A stretch of 64,000 bases of DNA. Origin: Bartonella bilalgolemi. Lineage in GTDB: Bacteria > Pseudomonadota > Alphaproteobacteria > Rhizobiales > Rhizobiaceae. Shown piece after piece: positions 18,299 to 28,624 of the stretch. The translations under genes were made by a program, and so were the position numbers. How positions within the stretch are numbered: position 1 is the stretch's first letter; each line of letters begins with the position of its first letter. The DNA lies in the NCBI RefSeq assembly GCF_023500045.1, contig NZ_JAMCOF010000001.1, positions 61,226-125,225 on the forward strand, in the 5' to 3' direction. The notes beneath the pieces were generated by a model. It ran no database searches. It saw only the letters and a list, made by a program, of their open reading frames with translations, and was not told the origin of the DNA.

Positions 18299-18767
18299 AG
18301 AAAATTTAATCCCTTGTTAATCAATGTGTATAAAAATTTATAAATTTTTTAAAATTAAAATTTAGAAAAATATTATTATTATTATGCACAAATTCAAAAA
18401 AAATAATAAATAAATCTACCCTGTGGGAAAAAACAAGGATAATACTCTTAAAAGTTTATTTATTATTGTTTTTTTTTATTTTTCCCTGTTAATCAATCTG
18501 AGGATAAATAATAATTCACACTAAACACAGGTTTTAATAAGAAGAATCCTTTTAAATTTCAAGTTTATTTATTAAATGATATAATTACCTAAAATAACTT
18601 ATGAAAAAATATTTTTAAAAGACAAATCTGTTTTTTCCTTAATATTTATGATTGAGTAATGCTTGCAGTTTAAAAGAGTTGAGTATATAATGTCTTTGTC
18701 TATAGGAATATTCTTTTCCTTTTAAAATTCTAGAAACATTTCCCCCATTAATCAAAGAGCATATTTT
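18299..18767. other. candidate chromosomal replication origin (oriC)
   Basis: This 469-base, extremely AT-rich, gene-free segment lies between divergent ppsR and rho. Four 9-mers resemble the DnaA box TTATCCACA or its complement: TGTGTATAA (18325-18333, 8/9), TTATGCACA (18382-18390, 8/9), TGTGGGAAA (18422-18430, 7/9) and TGAGGATAA (18499-18507, 8/9). An 11-base direct repeat TGTTAATCAAT (18315-18325 and 18487-18497) sits just before the first and last boxes. Gene orientation flips here, and parA/parB with parS sites lie within 7 kb. Known alphaproteobacterial origins lie between a DUF299 gene and hemE. The segment must also hold the rho promoter and leader. Confidence 0.65.
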
Positions 18768-20033
18768 ATGCAAGAAATGAAACTACAAGAACTCAAAAGT
18801 AAAAACCCAGTTGAACTTGTTTCTTTTGCTGAAACATTAGAAGTTGAAAATGCTTCATTAATGCGCAAACAAGAATTAATGTTTGCTATTTTGAAAAAAC
18901 TTACCTTACAAAAGGTAGAAATTATAGGTGAAGGTGTTGTTGAAGTTTTACAAGATGGATTTGGATTTCTTCGATCTGCTGATGCTAATTATCTTCCTGG
19001 ACCAGATGATATTTATCTTTCACCAACACAGATACAAAATTTTTCATTAAAGACAGGAGACACCGTTGAAGGGCCAATACGAGGGCCAAAAGAAGGAGAG
19101 CGTTATTTTGCTCTTCTTAAAGTTAATACAATTAATTTTGAAAATCCTGAAAAAATTCGTTATAAAATTCATTTTGATAATCTTACTCCTCTTTATTCAA
19201 ATGAGCGTTTCCAGATGGAAGTACAAAATCCTACAGATAAAGATATGTCATCGCGAGTAATTGATTTGATATCTCCTTTAGGAAAAGGACAAAGAGGTTT
19301 GATTGTTGCACCACCGCGAACAGGAAAAACAGTTTTATTGCAGAATATTGCTCATTCTATTACAACGAATCATCCTGAATGTTATCTTATTGTTTTATTA
19401 ATAGACGAGCGTCCAGAAGAAGTTACTGATATGCAACGTTCTGTGAAAGGAGAAGTTGTTTCTTCTACTTTTGATGAACCAGCAATACGTCACGTACAAG
19501 TAGCCGAAATGGTTATTGAAAAAGCTAAGAGATTAGTTGAATATGGACGTGATGTCGTTATTCTTCTTGATTCAATCACACGTCTTGGACGTGCATATAA
19601 CACTGTTGTTCCTTCATCAGGAAAGGTTTTAACAGGTGGTGTGGATGCGAATGCTTTACAACGTCCTAAGCGTTTTTTTGGTGCAGCTCGTAATATTGAA
19701 GAAGGAGGATCTTTAACTATTATAGCAACAGCTTTAATAGATACGGGAAGCCGTATGGATGAAGTTATTTTTGAAGAGTTTAAGGGAACTGGTAATTCAG
19801 AAATTGTTCTTGATCGTAAAGTTGCTGATAAGCGTACTTTTCCAGCTATGGATATTCTTAAATCAGGGACACGTAAAGAAGAACTTTTAGTAGCTCGTCA
19901 AGATTTACATAAGATTTTTGTTCTTCGTCGTATATTAGCACCTATGAGTGTAACAGATGCTATTGAATTTTTAATTGATAAATTAAAACAAACAAAAAAT
20001 AATAGTGAATTTTTTGATTCAATGAATACATGA
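18768..20033 (+). CDS. rho: transcription termination factor Rho
   Basis: Rho is the hexameric RNA helicase that ends transcription at unstructured C-rich sites. The 421 aa protein has the N-terminal Rho domain ([20 protein letters not shown]), the cold-shock-like RNA-binding domain ([20 protein letters not shown]) and the ATPase core. The core shows Walker [12 protein letters not shown], the Walker B/Q-loop region [17 protein letters not shown], and the R-loop. Its position next to the origin and before mnmE is the normal Rhizobiales order. The long upstream leader may include autoregulatory sequence, as is common for rho. Confidence 0.97.
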   Translation: MQEMKLQELKSKNPVELVSFAETLEVENASLMRKQELMFAILKKLTLQKVEIIGEGVVEVLQDGFGFLRSADANYLPGPDDIYLSPTQIQNFSLKTGDTVEGPIRGPKEGERYFALLKVNTINFENPEKIRYKIHFDNLTPLYSNERFQMEVQNPTDKDMSSRVIDLISPLGKGQRGLIVAPPRTGKTVLLQNIAHSITTNHPECYLIVLLIDERPEEVTDMQRSVKGEVVSSTFDEPAIRHVQVAEMVIEKAKRLVEYGRDVVILLDSITRLGRAYNTVVPSSGKVLTGGVDANALQRPKRFFGAARNIEEGGSLTIIATALIDTGSRMDEVIFEEFKGTGNSEIVLDRKVADKRTFPAMDILKSGTRKEELLVARQDLHKIFVLRRILAPMSVTDAIEFLIDKLKQTKNNSEFFDSMNT

Positions 20034-20057
20034 TTTTTAAAAATTAGGATTAAACTT

Positions 20058-21365
20058 GTGGATACAATCTTTGCTGTCTCAAGTGGGTTGTTACCTTCAG
20101 GAGTTGCAATTGTTCGACTTTCTGGTCCTCATGTTAGGAATATTGTTAAGACACTTTGTGGTTGTTTGCCTAAAGCGCGATTGATGCATTATGGAGATCT
20201 TATTGCTCATGATGGAAGCTTTTTAGATTCTGCTCTAACAGTTTTTTTTCCTGCACCTCATAGTTTCACAGGAGAAGATTGTGCAGAATTTCATTTACAT
20301 GGAAGCAAAGCAGTTGTTAATCGTTTTCTTGATGAATTAACTACTTTTAAAAACTGTCGTCTTGCAGAAGCGGGAGAATTTTCACGTCGAGCATTTATTG
20401 AAGGTAAATTAGATTTAATACAAGCAGAAAGTCTTGCTGATTTAATACAAGCAGAAACGGAAAGTCAAAGACGTTTAGCTATTATAGGGACAAATGGTAC
20501 TTTAACGAAACTTTATCGTGATTGGCGCCAAAAACTCATAACAGCACGTGCTTTAATAGAAGCAGATCTCGACTTTTCTGATGAAAGTGATATTCCTAAT
20601 TCCGTATCTGATAAGGTTTGGCAAGATATAGAGAAACTTCGTCATTCACTATATGAACATATTTCTGCAGGAGAGCGTGCAAGTGTTTTAAATGATGGAA
20701 TCAGAATTGCTATAGTAGGTGCTCCAAATTGTGGAAAATCAAGTATTATCAATCGTCTTTCTGGAAGATCTATTGCTATTGTTTCGGAAGAAGAAGGAAC
20801 AACACGTGATGCTTTAGAAGTTAGATTAATACTTGGTGGTCTGCCTGTTTTTTTTACCGATACTGCTGGTTTAAGAAAAACAGAAAATAAAATAGAATTA
20901 TTGGGAATAGAAACTGCAAAAAAACACATTATAGAAGCTGATTTAGTTATTTTTGTTTATGATATGAATAATCCTCAAGAAGTTAATTTACCAAAGACTT
21001 CAGCTGAAATTTGGCATGTGGGTAATAAACTTGATCTTTGTGAAGGGGATAAAACACGCTGGCCAATACAATTTTCGACATTAAATGGTTTAAATTTTGA
21101 TTATTTTATAAAAGAAATTGAATTATTTTGTCTACACCGTAGCACTGAAATTGGAAATGTTATTCCAGCAAGAAAAAGGCAACTTCAATTATTGAAGGAG
21201 GTTTTTGAAGAAATTAATGCATCATTGAATTCTTTTTCTCTTGATTTAAGTTTACGTGCAGAACACCTTCGTCGAGCGAGTCATGCGCTTGGACGAATTA
21301 CAGGTGATATAGATATTGAAGATTTACTTGATACTATTTTTTCACGATTTTGTATCGGTAAATAA
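20058..21365 (+). CDS. mnmE: tRNA modification GTPase MnmE
   Basis: MnmE with MnmG installs the (carboxymethyl)aminomethyl group on U34 of certain tRNAs. The 435 aa protein has the N-terminal formyl-THF-binding domain (SGLLPSGVAIVRLSGP). An inserted Ras-like G domain follows: G1 GAPNCGKSS, G2 EEGTTRD, G3 DTAG. The C-terminal CIGK box carries the functional cysteine. The start is GTG at 20058. Downstream, 21366-21493 holds a parS-like palindrome before mnmG. Confidence 0.95.
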   Translation: MDTIFAVSSGLLPSGVAIVRLSGPHVRNIVKTLCGCLPKARLMHYGDLIAHDGSFLDSALTVFFPAPHSFTGEDCAEFHLHGSKAVVNRFLDELTTFKNCRLAEAGEFSRRAFIEGKLDLIQAESLADLIQAETESQRRLAIIGTNGTLTKLYRDWRQKLITARALIEADLDFSDESDIPNSVSDKVWQDIEKLRHSLYEHISAGERASVLNDGIRIAIVGAPNCGKSSIINRLSGRSIAIVSEEEGTTRDALEVRLILGGLPVFFTDTAGLRKTENKIELLGIETAKKHIIEADLVIFVYDMNNPQEVNLPKTSAEIWHVGNKLDLCEGDKTRWPIQFSTLNGLNFDYFIKEIELFCLHRSTEIGNVIPARKRQLQLLKEVFEEINASLNSFSLDLSLRAEHLRRASHALGRITGDIDIEDLLDTIFSRFCIGK

Positions 21366-21381
21366 TGATTCACGTGAAACA
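21366..21381. promoter_or_regulatory. parS-like centromere site 1
   Basis: TGATTCACGTGAAACA differs at one position from the consensus chromosomal parS TGTTTCACGTGAAACA. It lies immediately after the mnmE stop, about 3.5 kb before parB, in the zone where ParB-bound parS sites cluster. Confidence 0.75.
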
Positions 21382-21493
21382 TTTTAATTTGTCTGTAATT
21401 ATTTGATAGACAGATTTATGATATAATATTATGTATTTTATAAATTACTCTTTTATGTTAAATTTAAAATTAATTCTCTATGGAATGAATTAA

Positions 21494-23362
21494 ATGCAAT
21501 CATATGATGTCATTGTTATAGGAGGTGGACACGCTGGTTGTGAAGCAGCTTCAGCTTCAGCACGTGTTGGAGCAAGGACAGCACTTGTTACATATCAAGT
21601 ATCAACACTTGGAGCGATGTCATGTAATCCAGCTATTGGTGGACTTGGAAAAGGACATTTGGTTCGTGAAATAGATGCTTTGGATGGTTTGATGGGGCGA
21701 GCTGCAGATGCTGCTGGAATTCAGTTTAGACTTCTTAATAGACGAAAAGGACCAGCAGTGAGAGGTCCACGTACACAAGCTGATAGAGAATTGTATAAAA
21801 ATAAAATTCAACAACTTTTACAGGAACAAGATAATTTAATTCTTATTGAAGATGAAGTTATTGATTTAATTGTTAAAGATGGCCATATATCAGGAGTTTT
21901 TTTAAAAAAACAAGGAAGAGTTTTTTCGAATGCAGTTGTTTTAACAACGGGTACATTTTTACGCGGATTTATCCATATTGGTAATAAAACATGGCCTGCT
22001 GGTCGCATGGGTGAAAAATCAAGCATACAACTTGCTGAACATCTGGAAAGTTATGGTGTGAATCTTAGACGATTAAAAACAGGAACACCTGCTCGCCTTA
22101 GCAAAAAAACAATTTCTTGGAATAAACTTCCTAAACAACAGGCTGATGAAGAACCTACTCCGTTTTCTTTACTAACAGAAAAAATTGAGCAACCTCAAAT
22201 TGAATGTGCAATAACACGAACGAATGAAAAAACGCATCAAATTATTCGTGAAAATATTCATAAATCAGCGTTGTATTCAGGAGCTATTGAAGGACTAGGA
22301 CCACGATATTGTCCTTCAATTGAAGATAAAATTATCAAATTTGGTGATCGTGATGGACATCAAATTTTTCTAGAGCCAGAAGGATTAAATAATGATACGA
22401 TTTATCCAAATGGTATTTCCACATCTCTTCCTGAAGAAATACAACTCTCTTTTTTGAGGACGATTGAAGGACTGGAAAATGTCGAAATTTTACAACCTGG
22501 CTATGCAATTGAATATGACTTTGTTGATCCTAGACAACTTTCCAAAACTTTAGAATTACGATCTTTGCCAGGTTTATTTTTAGCAGGACAGATTAATGGT
22601 ACAACAGGCTATGAAGAAGCGGCTGCTCAAGGTCTTTTAGCTGGGTTAAATGCTGCTCGTCAAGTTGGTGGTTTGGAAGAAATTATTTTAAGTCGTTCTA
22701 TAGCTTATATAGGTGTCATGATAGATGATTTAGTTTCACGAGGTATTTGTGAACCTTATCGAATGTTTACATCACGGGCTGAATTCCGCTTATCACTTCG
22801 AGCTGATAATGCGGATACTCGTTTAACACCTTTAGCCCAAAAATGGGGAATTGTTAGCCAGACTCGTTGGATTTGTTATCAACAAAAACAACAGCTTCTT
22901 GATCAAGCACGTTTAATGTGTCAAAAACTTTTTTTAACACCTAACGAAGCATCTATTCATGGTTTGCAAATAAATCATGATGGAATTAGACGTTCTGCTT
23001 ATGATCTTTTAGCACGTCCTCATATGAGTGTAGCACGTCTTGCACATTTTTGGCCACAATTACGTTCAATTGATGCTAAAACAGTTGAAGCTTTGGAAAT
23101 TGAAGCTCAGTATGCGGTCTATTTAGAAAGACAAACACAAGATATTATAGCTCTTCAACGAGATGAGCGTTTAGAAATACCTTCTTCTCTTAATTTTCAA
23201 GAAATTTCGGGTCTTTCGAATGAGTTAAAAACAAAAATTCAACAAATATCACCGCGGTCAATTGCTGATGCACAGAAAATCGATGGAATGACACCAGCAG
23301 CATTATCACTAATTCTTACATATATTCAACGCCAACGACGTGAAAAAGCAAAATTAGCTTAA
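21494..23362 (+). CDS. mnmG: tRNA uridine-5-carboxymethylaminomethyl modification enzyme MnmG
   Basis: MnmG is the FAD- and NADH-using partner of MnmE in wobble uridine modification. The 622 aa protein begins with the FAD-binding motif [14 protein letters not shown]. It contains the conserved [24 protein letters not shown] region, TGTFLRG and the C-terminal [13 protein letters not shown] helical domain that contacts MnmE. The stop overlaps the rsmG start by one base. Confidence 0.96.
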   Translation: MQSYDVIVIGGGHAGCEAASASARVGARTALVTYQVSTLGAMSCNPAIGGLGKGHLVREIDALDGLMGRAADAAGIQFRLLNRRKGPAVRGPRTQADRELYKNKIQQLLQEQDNLILIEDEVIDLIVKDGHISGVFLKKQGRVFSNAVVLTTGTFLRGFIHIGNKTWPAGRMGEKSSIQLAEHLESYGVNLRRLKTGTPARLSKKTISWNKLPKQQADEEPTPFSLLTEKIEQPQIECAITRTNEKTHQIIRENIHKSALYSGAIEGLGPRYCPSIEDKIIKFGDRDGHQIFLEPEGLNNDTIYPNGISTSLPEEIQLSFLRTIEGLENVEILQPGYAIEYDFVDPRQLSKTLELRSLPGLFLAGQINGTTGYEEAAAQGLLAGLNAARQVGGLEEIILSRSIAYIGVMIDDLVSRGICEPYRMFTSRAEFRLSLRADNADTRLTPLAQKWGIVSQTRWICYQQKQQLLDQARLMCQKLFLTPNEASIHGLQINHDGIRRSAYDLLARPHMSVARLAHFWPQLRSIDAKTVEALEIEAQYAVYLERQTQDIIALQRDERLEIPSSLNFQEISGLSNELKTKIQQISPRSIADAQKIDGMTPAALSLILTYIQRQRREKAKLA

Positions 23363-24021
23363 TGGTTATTTCTACTGAACAAAGATATCAAGATACTTTA
23401 AAAATAATACCCTCCGTTTCACGTGAAACGATAAAACATTTAATAGAATTTGAATCTCTGGTAATTCAATGGAATATACATATTAATTTGGTCTCTGCTA
23501 CAACAATACCAGTTTTATGGAAACGTCATATTTTAGATTCTGCACAAATTTATCCTTTAAAAAGTCAATTTTTACATTGGTGTGATTTTGGATCAGGAGG
23601 AGGTTTTCCTGCTATTGTTATTGCTATTTTTCTCAAAGAGAAAAAAGGTGGACATATTGATTTAATCGAAAGTAATGGAAAAAAAGCAGCTTTCTTACGA
23701 AATGTTATTGCACAACTTAACCTTCCAGCAACAGTTCATCATTGTAGAATCGAAGATGTATACAAAAAAATAAAAACACCGGATATCTTAACAGCAAGAG
23801 GTTTAGCTTCATTAGACACTCTTTTACACTTTATGTCACCTTGGTTAACGCAAAAAACAATTGCTCTTTTGCAAAAAGGTAGGGATTATGTTAAAGAAAT
23901 AAAAAATGCTACTGCCAATTGGCACTTTGATCTGCTAAAACATGAAAGTAAAATTGATGAAAATTCTGTTATCTTAGAAATTTCTCATGTTCGATCATGT
24001 AAAAAGGGTAAAGCAAAATGA
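23362..24021 (+). CDS. rsmG: 16S rRNA (guanine527-N7)-methyltransferase
   Basis: RsmG (GidB) methylates G527 of 16S rRNA; its loss gives low-level streptomycin resistance in other bacteria. The 219 aa protein has the SAM motif DFGSGGGFPAIVIAI (about residues 74-88), HLIESNGKKAAFLR-like motif II, and TARGLASL. The residues SVSRETIK near the N-terminus are encoded by a perfect parS palindrome. The gene overlaps mnmG by one base and parA by four, so mnmG-rsmG-parA are coupled. Confidence 0.93.
   Translation: MVISTEQRYQDTLKIIPSVSRETIKHLIEFESLVIQWNIHINLVSATTIPVLWKRHILDSAQIYPLKSQFLHWCDFGSGGGFPAIVIAIFLKEKKGGHIDLIESNGKKAAFLRNVIAQLNLPATVHHCRIEDVYKKIKTPDILTARGLASLDTLLHFMSPWLTQKTIALLQKGRDYVKEIKNATANWHFDLLKHESKIDENSVILEISHVRSCKKGKAK
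23415..23430. promoter_or_regulatory. parS site 2, inside rsmG
   Basis: CGTTTCACGTGAAACG is a perfect 16-bp palindrome and contains the complete parS core GTTTCACGTGAAAC (23416-23429). It lies in the coding sequence of rsmG, about 600 bases before parA. Confidence 0.85.
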
Positions 24022-24815
24022 GCGAAACACGAATTATCGCTATTGCAAACCAAAAAGGCGGGGTAGGTAAAACAACAACAACAATTAATCTTGCAACAGC
24101 TTTGGCTGCTGTTGGTAAAAACATTCTTATTATGGATATTGATCCGCAAGGAAATGCAAGTACAGGATTGGGAATCGATCGTAATAGTCGTCCTTTATCA
24201 TCTTATGATGTTTTAGTTTCTGGAATTTCAGTTGCAGATGCTGCTTTGAAAACAGCTGTACCTAATCTGCATATTGTTCCGTCTACACTTGATTTATTAG
24301 GCATTGAAATGGAAATTGCTTCTTCACAAGATCGTATTCAACGATTGCGTAAGGCTCTTTGTCATGATTCCAAAATAACCACAAAGTTTAATTATATTTT
24401 AATTGATTGTCCTCCTTCTCTTAATCTTTTGACATTAAATGCTATGGGAGCCGCAAATTCTGTTCTAGTGCCAATGCAATGTGAATTTTTAGCTCTTGAA
24501 GGCTTAAGCCAATTACTTGAAACTGTGAGACAAGTACGGTCTGTTTTAAATACATCTTTAGAAATTCAGGGTATTGTTTTAACAATGTATGATGGGCGAA
24601 ATAATCTTTCAAATCAAGTTGTTGAAGATGTTCGCTCTTTTATGGGAGAAAAAGTTTATCGTACCGTTATTCCACGTAATGTACGTGTATCTGAAGCTCC
24701 TTCTTTTGGTAAACCAGTACTACTTTATGATCTCAAATGTGCTGGCAGCCAAGCCTATTTGCGGTTAGCATCAGAAGTTATTCAACGTGAAAAACAAGGG
24801 CAAGCTGCAGCTTAG
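24018..24815 (+). CDS. parA: chromosome partitioning ATPase ParA
   Basis: ParA binds DNA non-specifically as an ATP dimer and pulls ParB-parS complexes to segregate replicated origins. The 265 aa length is that of a chromosomal (Soj-type) ParA without a DNA-binding N-terminal extension. The deviant Walker A is ANQKGGVGKTTT (about residues 10-21), followed by IMDIDPQGNASTGLG and the Walker B-like ILIDCPPSLNLLTLNAM. Its ATG overlaps the rsmG stop, and parB follows after 41 bases. Confidence 0.96.
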   Translation: MSETRIIAIANQKGGVGKTTTTINLATALAAVGKNILIMDIDPQGNASTGLGIDRNSRPLSSYDVLVSGISVADAALKTAVPNLHIVPSTLDLLGIEMEIASSQDRIQRLRKALCHDSKITTKFNYILIDCPPSLNLLTLNAMGAANSVLVPMQCEFLALEGLSQLLETVRQVRSVLNTSLEIQGIVLTMYDGRNNLSNQVVEDVRSFMGEKVYRTVIPRNVRVSEAPSFGKPVLLYDLKCAGSQAYLRLASEVIQREKQGQAAA

Positions 24816-24856
24816 AAAGTGTAAAAAATAATTGTAAAAAATTAAAGAGAAAAATT

Positions 24857-25765
24857 ATGAGTGATGATCAATCAAAAAAAAGACTAGGACGTGGGTTAGC
24901 AGCATTGATTGGGGATATCAACTTAAACGGCAATCCTGCATATTCAGCAAGTTTTGACAAATTCACGTCGAAACCAAGTGTTGCTCCTATCGCTTCTGAA
25001 AGGTTTATTCCTATTGAATTTATTTCTCGTAATCCAAATAATCCAAGACGCCAGTTTACTGATTCGGAACTTGATGATTTAGTACAATCAATTCGCCAAC
25101 ATGGTATTGTCCAACCAATTATCGTTAGACCTTCACGTACTCACCCTAATCAATTTCAATTAATTGCTGGTGAACGAAGATGGCGGGCTGCACAACAGGC
25201 CAATTTAAATCAATTACCGGTTATTATTCGCGATGTAGATGACAAAACTGCTTTGGAATTAGCAATTATCGAAAATGTTCAACGGACTGATCTTAATCCT
25301 ATCGAAGAAGGAATGGGATATGAACTTTTATTAAATGAACATGGATATACTCAGGCGGATTTAGCAGAAATTATTGGAAAAAGTCGTAGTCATGTTACAA
25401 ATACTCTCCGCTTGTTAAAGTTACCGCAAAAAGTGCAACAATTTTTGATAAGTGGTCAAATTTCGGCTGGTCATGCACGTTGCCTTATTACTGTTGAAAA
25501 TCCACAAGAATTAGCTGAAAAAATTATTCGTGAAGGACTCTCTGTACGTCAAACAGAAATACTTGCACAAGAATATGGAAATTCTAAGATAAAAAAACAA
25601 ATTCCAGTAAGAAAAGATATAGAAACACAATCCTTAGAAAAATTGCTTACCGATGTGATCGGAATGAAAGTCATCATTCGACATGGTAAAAAAGGTGGTG
25701 ATTTAAAGATTCATTATTCTTCATTAGAGCAATTAGATGATATTTGTCGACGTTTGCAAAGCTAA
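24857..25765 (+). CDS. parB: chromosome partitioning protein ParB
   Basis: ParB is a CTP-dependent clamp that loads at parS and spreads on neighbouring DNA. The 302 aa protein opens with the KRLGRGLAALIGD motif used to contact ParA. The CTP-binding GERRWRAA box and ENVQRTDLNPIEE follow. Next come a helix-turn-helix (LAEIIGKSRSHVTNTLRLL) and a C-terminal dimerisation domain. In many alphaproteobacteria holA comes next; here an inverted gloB follows and holA is 36 kb away. Confidence 0.96.
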   Translation: MSDDQSKKRLGRGLAALIGDINLNGNPAYSASFDKFTSKPSVAPIASERFIPIEFISRNPNNPRRQFTDSELDDLVQSIRQHGIVQPIIVRPSRTHPNQFQLIAGERRWRAAQQANLNQLPVIIRDVDDKTALELAIIENVQRTDLNPIEEGMGYELLLNEHGYTQADLAEIIGKSRSHVTNTLRLLKLPQKVQQFLISGQISAGHARCLITVENPQELAEKIIREGLSVRQTEILAQEYGNSKIKKQIPVRKDIETQSLEKLLTDVIGMKVIIRHGKKGGDLKIHYSSLEQLDDICRRLQS

Positions 25766-25855
25766 TCTAAAGATGTAAATCCAATTAGATGTATTTAAAA
25801 CTGAATTTCAGATTGTTCTGTTTTAAGTAAGGGAGGATAATTATCATAAATATAG

Positions 25856-26617
25856 CTAAAAATGATCTTTTCTTTTACGGATTTCAGCAAAAACTTCTTC
25901 ATCTGTTGCGTTTTCCATTGCAAGATTTTTTCGTAAAATAGAAGCATCCCAACGAAGAAATGGATTTGTTTCTTTTTCTTGTCCTAAAGTTGTTGGTAAG
26001 GTCATAGCATTTTGTGCACGTAAAGAAAAAACCTCTTCTACTCTTTGATGGAGCTTTCTATTTTGGGGGTCAATAGTCAATGCGAAAAGAGCATTTGTTT
26101 GGGTGTATTCATGTCCGCAATAAAGGGTTGTTTCGTCAGGAAGTTGACGGAGTTTTTTTAAGGATGTTAACATTTGTAAAGGTGTTCCTTCAAAAAGACG
26201 CCCACAACCGAGCGAAAAAAGTGTATCTCCAGCAAAGAGTAAATTAGCTTGAGGAAAATAATAGGATAATGCTCCTAATGTATGGCCAGGTGTTGAAAGA
26301 GCCGTAAGAGTGTATGTCCCAAAACAAAAATTTTCATCAGGTTGTAGTGCATAATCAAGAGGGGTGATTTTTTTTCTTTCTGCTTCTGGTCCAATAATCA
26401 CAGCATTATAAGCTTGTTTTAATTCTGCCAGTGCTTCTATGTGATCATGATGATGATGAGTGACAAAAATAAATTGAAGTGTCCAATTACGCTGCTTTAA
26501 CATGTCGTGAATTGCGTTGCCTTCAGGCGCATCAATCGCAGCTGTATAACCGCTTTTTTCATCATGAATGAGAATACCGAAATTATCTTCTCGACAGATA
26601 AATTGTTCAATTAACAT
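25856..26617 (-). CDS. gloB: hydroxyacylglutathione hydrolase (glyoxalase II)
   Basis: Glyoxalase II hydrolyses S-D-lactoylglutathione to D-lactate and glutathione, finishing methylglyoxal detoxification. The 253 aa metallo-beta-lactamase fold shows the metal motif THHHHDH (about residues 53-59). It also has PGHTLGALSYY, AGDTLFSLGCGRLFEG and the C-terminal YCGHEYTQTNALFAL, a set specific to glyoxalase II. It faces parB convergently. Confidence 0.93.
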   Translation of the reverse strand: MLIEQFICREDNFGILIHDEKSGYTAAIDAPEGNAIHDMLKQRNWTLQFIFVTHHHHDHIEALAELKQAYNAVIIGPEAERKKITPLDYALQPDENFCFGTYTLTALSTPGHTLGALSYYFPQANLLFAGDTLFSLGCGRLFEGTPLQMLTSLKKLRQLPDETTLYCGHEYTQTNALFALTIDPQNRKLHQRVEEVFSLRAQNAMTLPTTLGQEKETNPFLRWDASILRKNLAMENATDEEVFAEIRKRKDHF

Positions 26618-26692
26618 CTATCTTCTCTACAGTATATGTTAAGCTTATGAAGCAATTCATTGTGATGAATTCGTGATGTAAAAATAAGATTG

Positions 26693-27367
26693 TTAATCTT
26701 CTTTTGTTAAATTTTTTGAATGTTTTATGATAAGAGGCATTTGTGTAAGCATAAACAGAAATGTTATAGGCATAACACCAAATACTTTAAAATTGGTCCA
26801 AAAATTATCACTAAAATTGCGCCAAATGATTTCATTTAAAACAGCAAGAAAAATAAAAAAATATGCCCAACGATAGGTAAGTTTATTCCATCCACAATCA
26901 TCAATTTTCAGACCGGAATCAAAAACATAACGCAAAAGTGGTTTTTTAAAAAATAAGCCACCAAACAAAATAAAAGAGAATAAGCTATTAATGATCGTAG
27001 GCTTCATCTTAATAAAAGTATCATCGTGAAGCCAAAGAGTTAGAAAACCAAAAACAAGAATGAATATTCCTGAAATAAGTGGAATTACAGGAATTACACG
27101 CGCAAGAAACCACGATAAGCTTAAGGCAAAAGTGATTGCTATCATAAAAAGAGCTGTTGCGGGAAAAATCGGTTTATCAAAGTTTTTAAAAAGCTCGATA
27201 TTATTTATCAACCACTCACCTTTATAGTTCGCAAGGAAAAAAACAACTAGTGGTCCCATTTCTAAAATGAATTTAAGAATTGGCAAAGAGGCTTTTTTTT
27301 GAGTGTTATCATTTTTTTTAAAATTAGAGTCATTAGATGAATTCGGTTTAAAAAGAGAAGTTTTCAT
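26693..27367 (-). CDS. yciB: septation protein A / inner membrane-spanning protein YciB
   Basis: This is a 224 aa inner-membrane protein with five or six hydrophobic segments. The IspZ/YciB family phrases are visible: [20 protein letters not shown] and the C-terminal [22 protein letters not shown]. Family members influence septation and envelope width in other bacteria; the mechanism is unsettled. Its ATG overlaps the ftsY stop by four bases, so the two are translated together, as in other Rhizobiales. Confidence 0.88.
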   Translation of the reverse strand: MKTSLFKPNSSNDSNFKKNDNTQKKASLPILKFILEMGPLVVFFLANYKGEWLINNIELFKNFDKPIFPATALFMIAITFALSLSWFLARVIPVIPLISGIFILVFGFLTLWLHDDTFIKMKPTIINSLFSFILFGGLFFKKPLLRYVFDSGLKIDDCGWNKLTYRWAYFFIFLAVLNEIIWRNFSDNFWTNFKVFGVMPITFLFMLTQMPLIIKHSKNLTKED

Positions 27368-28608
27368 ACATATTTTCCTATAATAGCCTTTGCAAAGTCA
27401 GAGGCAGAAAAAGGCTCAAGATCCTCCACATTTTCGCCTATACCAATAAAATGAACAGGTAGTTTATATTTAGATGCAATGGCAACAAGAATTCCCCCAC
27501 GGGCAGTACCATCAAGTTTTGTCATAACTAAACCATTCACACCAGCAATATCACGAAAAACATTTACTTGGTTGAGTGCATTTTGCCCAGTGGTTGCGTC
27601 AAGTGTTTGAAGAACTGTATGAGGTGCTTGAGGATTATGTTTACCTAAAACACGAATAACTTTTGCCAGTTCATCCATTAATTCAATTTTATTCTGCAAA
27701 CGTCCTGCTGTGTCAATAATTAAAACATCACTATTTTCTTTTTTAGCTTTTTCATAAGCATCAAAGGCTAAGCTTGCAGCATCTGCACCAAGTTTGGCTG
27801 AAATAACAGGAGCTTTTGTGCGTTCACCCCAAATATGTAATTGTTCAATAGCTGCAGCGCGAAATGTGTCTCCAGCAACAAGCATAACTTTTAGGCCTCC
27901 TGCAGTTAGTTTAGCAGCTAATTTTCCTATGGTTGTGGTTTTTCCAGTTCCATTTACGCCGACTAGTAAAATCACATGGGGTTTATGATTAAGATCGATT
28001 TCTAATGGAAATGCAACTGGTTCGAGTACTTTTTTGATTTCGTCAGTTACAATAGTATAAATATCTTTTGGAGAAAAATTTTTTTCATAACGACTAGTAG
28101 CTAAGATATCAATAATACGTGTGGTTGTTTCTATACCAAGGTCTGCTTGAATGAGGATATCTTCTAATTCTTGTAGTGTGTTTTCATCGAGTTTTTTCTT
28201 GACAAAAAGTGTACCAATTGAATCACTTAATTGCTGTGAAGAGAGAGATAATCCTTTTTTTAGGCGTTCAAACCACGCTACTTTTTTTTGTTCAACAGTT
28301 GAGATGGATAAAGACGCTTCAATTTTTTTTTCTATAATCGTATCAGAAACAATCACTTTACGAGGAGATTCCTCAGAAGGAAATTTTTTTTTGCTAGGTT
28401 TAGTGAGTGTGGTCTCTTCTATTTTCTTTTTCTCTTGTTTTTCTTTTTTTACATCTATGGAAGAAGCTTTGCTTTTTATGTTTTTATTTTTATATTCATT
28501 TTGTTTTTCCTCATCGATTTTATGAGGGGTAAGAATCTGCTCTTTTTCAATTGTTTTTTCTTTAGATGTATTAAAGGAGAATATTTTTTTTATAAAAGAT
28601 TTTGTCAT
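27364..28608 (-). CDS. ftsY: signal recognition particle receptor FtsY
   Basis: FtsY docks SRP-ribosome complexes at the membrane for co-translational insertion. The chosen ATG at 28608, with a GGGAAAG ribosome site, gives 414 aa. In-frame sequence to 28656 overlaps mtaB and is unlikely to be coding. The first 120 or so residues are a highly charged Lys/Glu-rich extension of low complexity. The N domain starts near FERLKKGLS. The GTPase domain carries G1 [18 protein letters not shown], and [11 protein letters not shown]-terminal [10 protein letters not shown] is typical. Confidence 0.95.
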   Translation of the reverse strand: MTKSFIKKIFSFNTSKEKTIEKEQILTPHKIDEEKQNEYKNKNIKSKASSIDVKKEKQEKKKIEETTLTKPSKKKFPSEESPRKVIVSDTIIEKKIEASLSISTVEQKKVAWFERLKKGLSLSSQQLSDSIGTLFVKKKLDENTLQELEDILIQADLGIETTTRIIDILATSRYEKNFSPKDIYTIVTDEIKKVLEPVAFPLEIDLNHKPHVILLVGVNGTGKTTTIGKLAAKLTAGGLKVMLVAGDTFRAAAIEQLHIWGERTKAPVISAKLGADAASLAFDAYEKAKKENSDVLIIDTAGRLQNKIELMDELAKVIRVLGKHNPQAPHTVLQTLDATTGQNALNQVNVFRDIAGVNGLVMTKLDGTARGGILVAIASKYKLPVHFIGIGENVEDLEPFSASDFAKAIIGKYV

Positions 28609-28624
28609 GAAGACTTTCCCGCTT

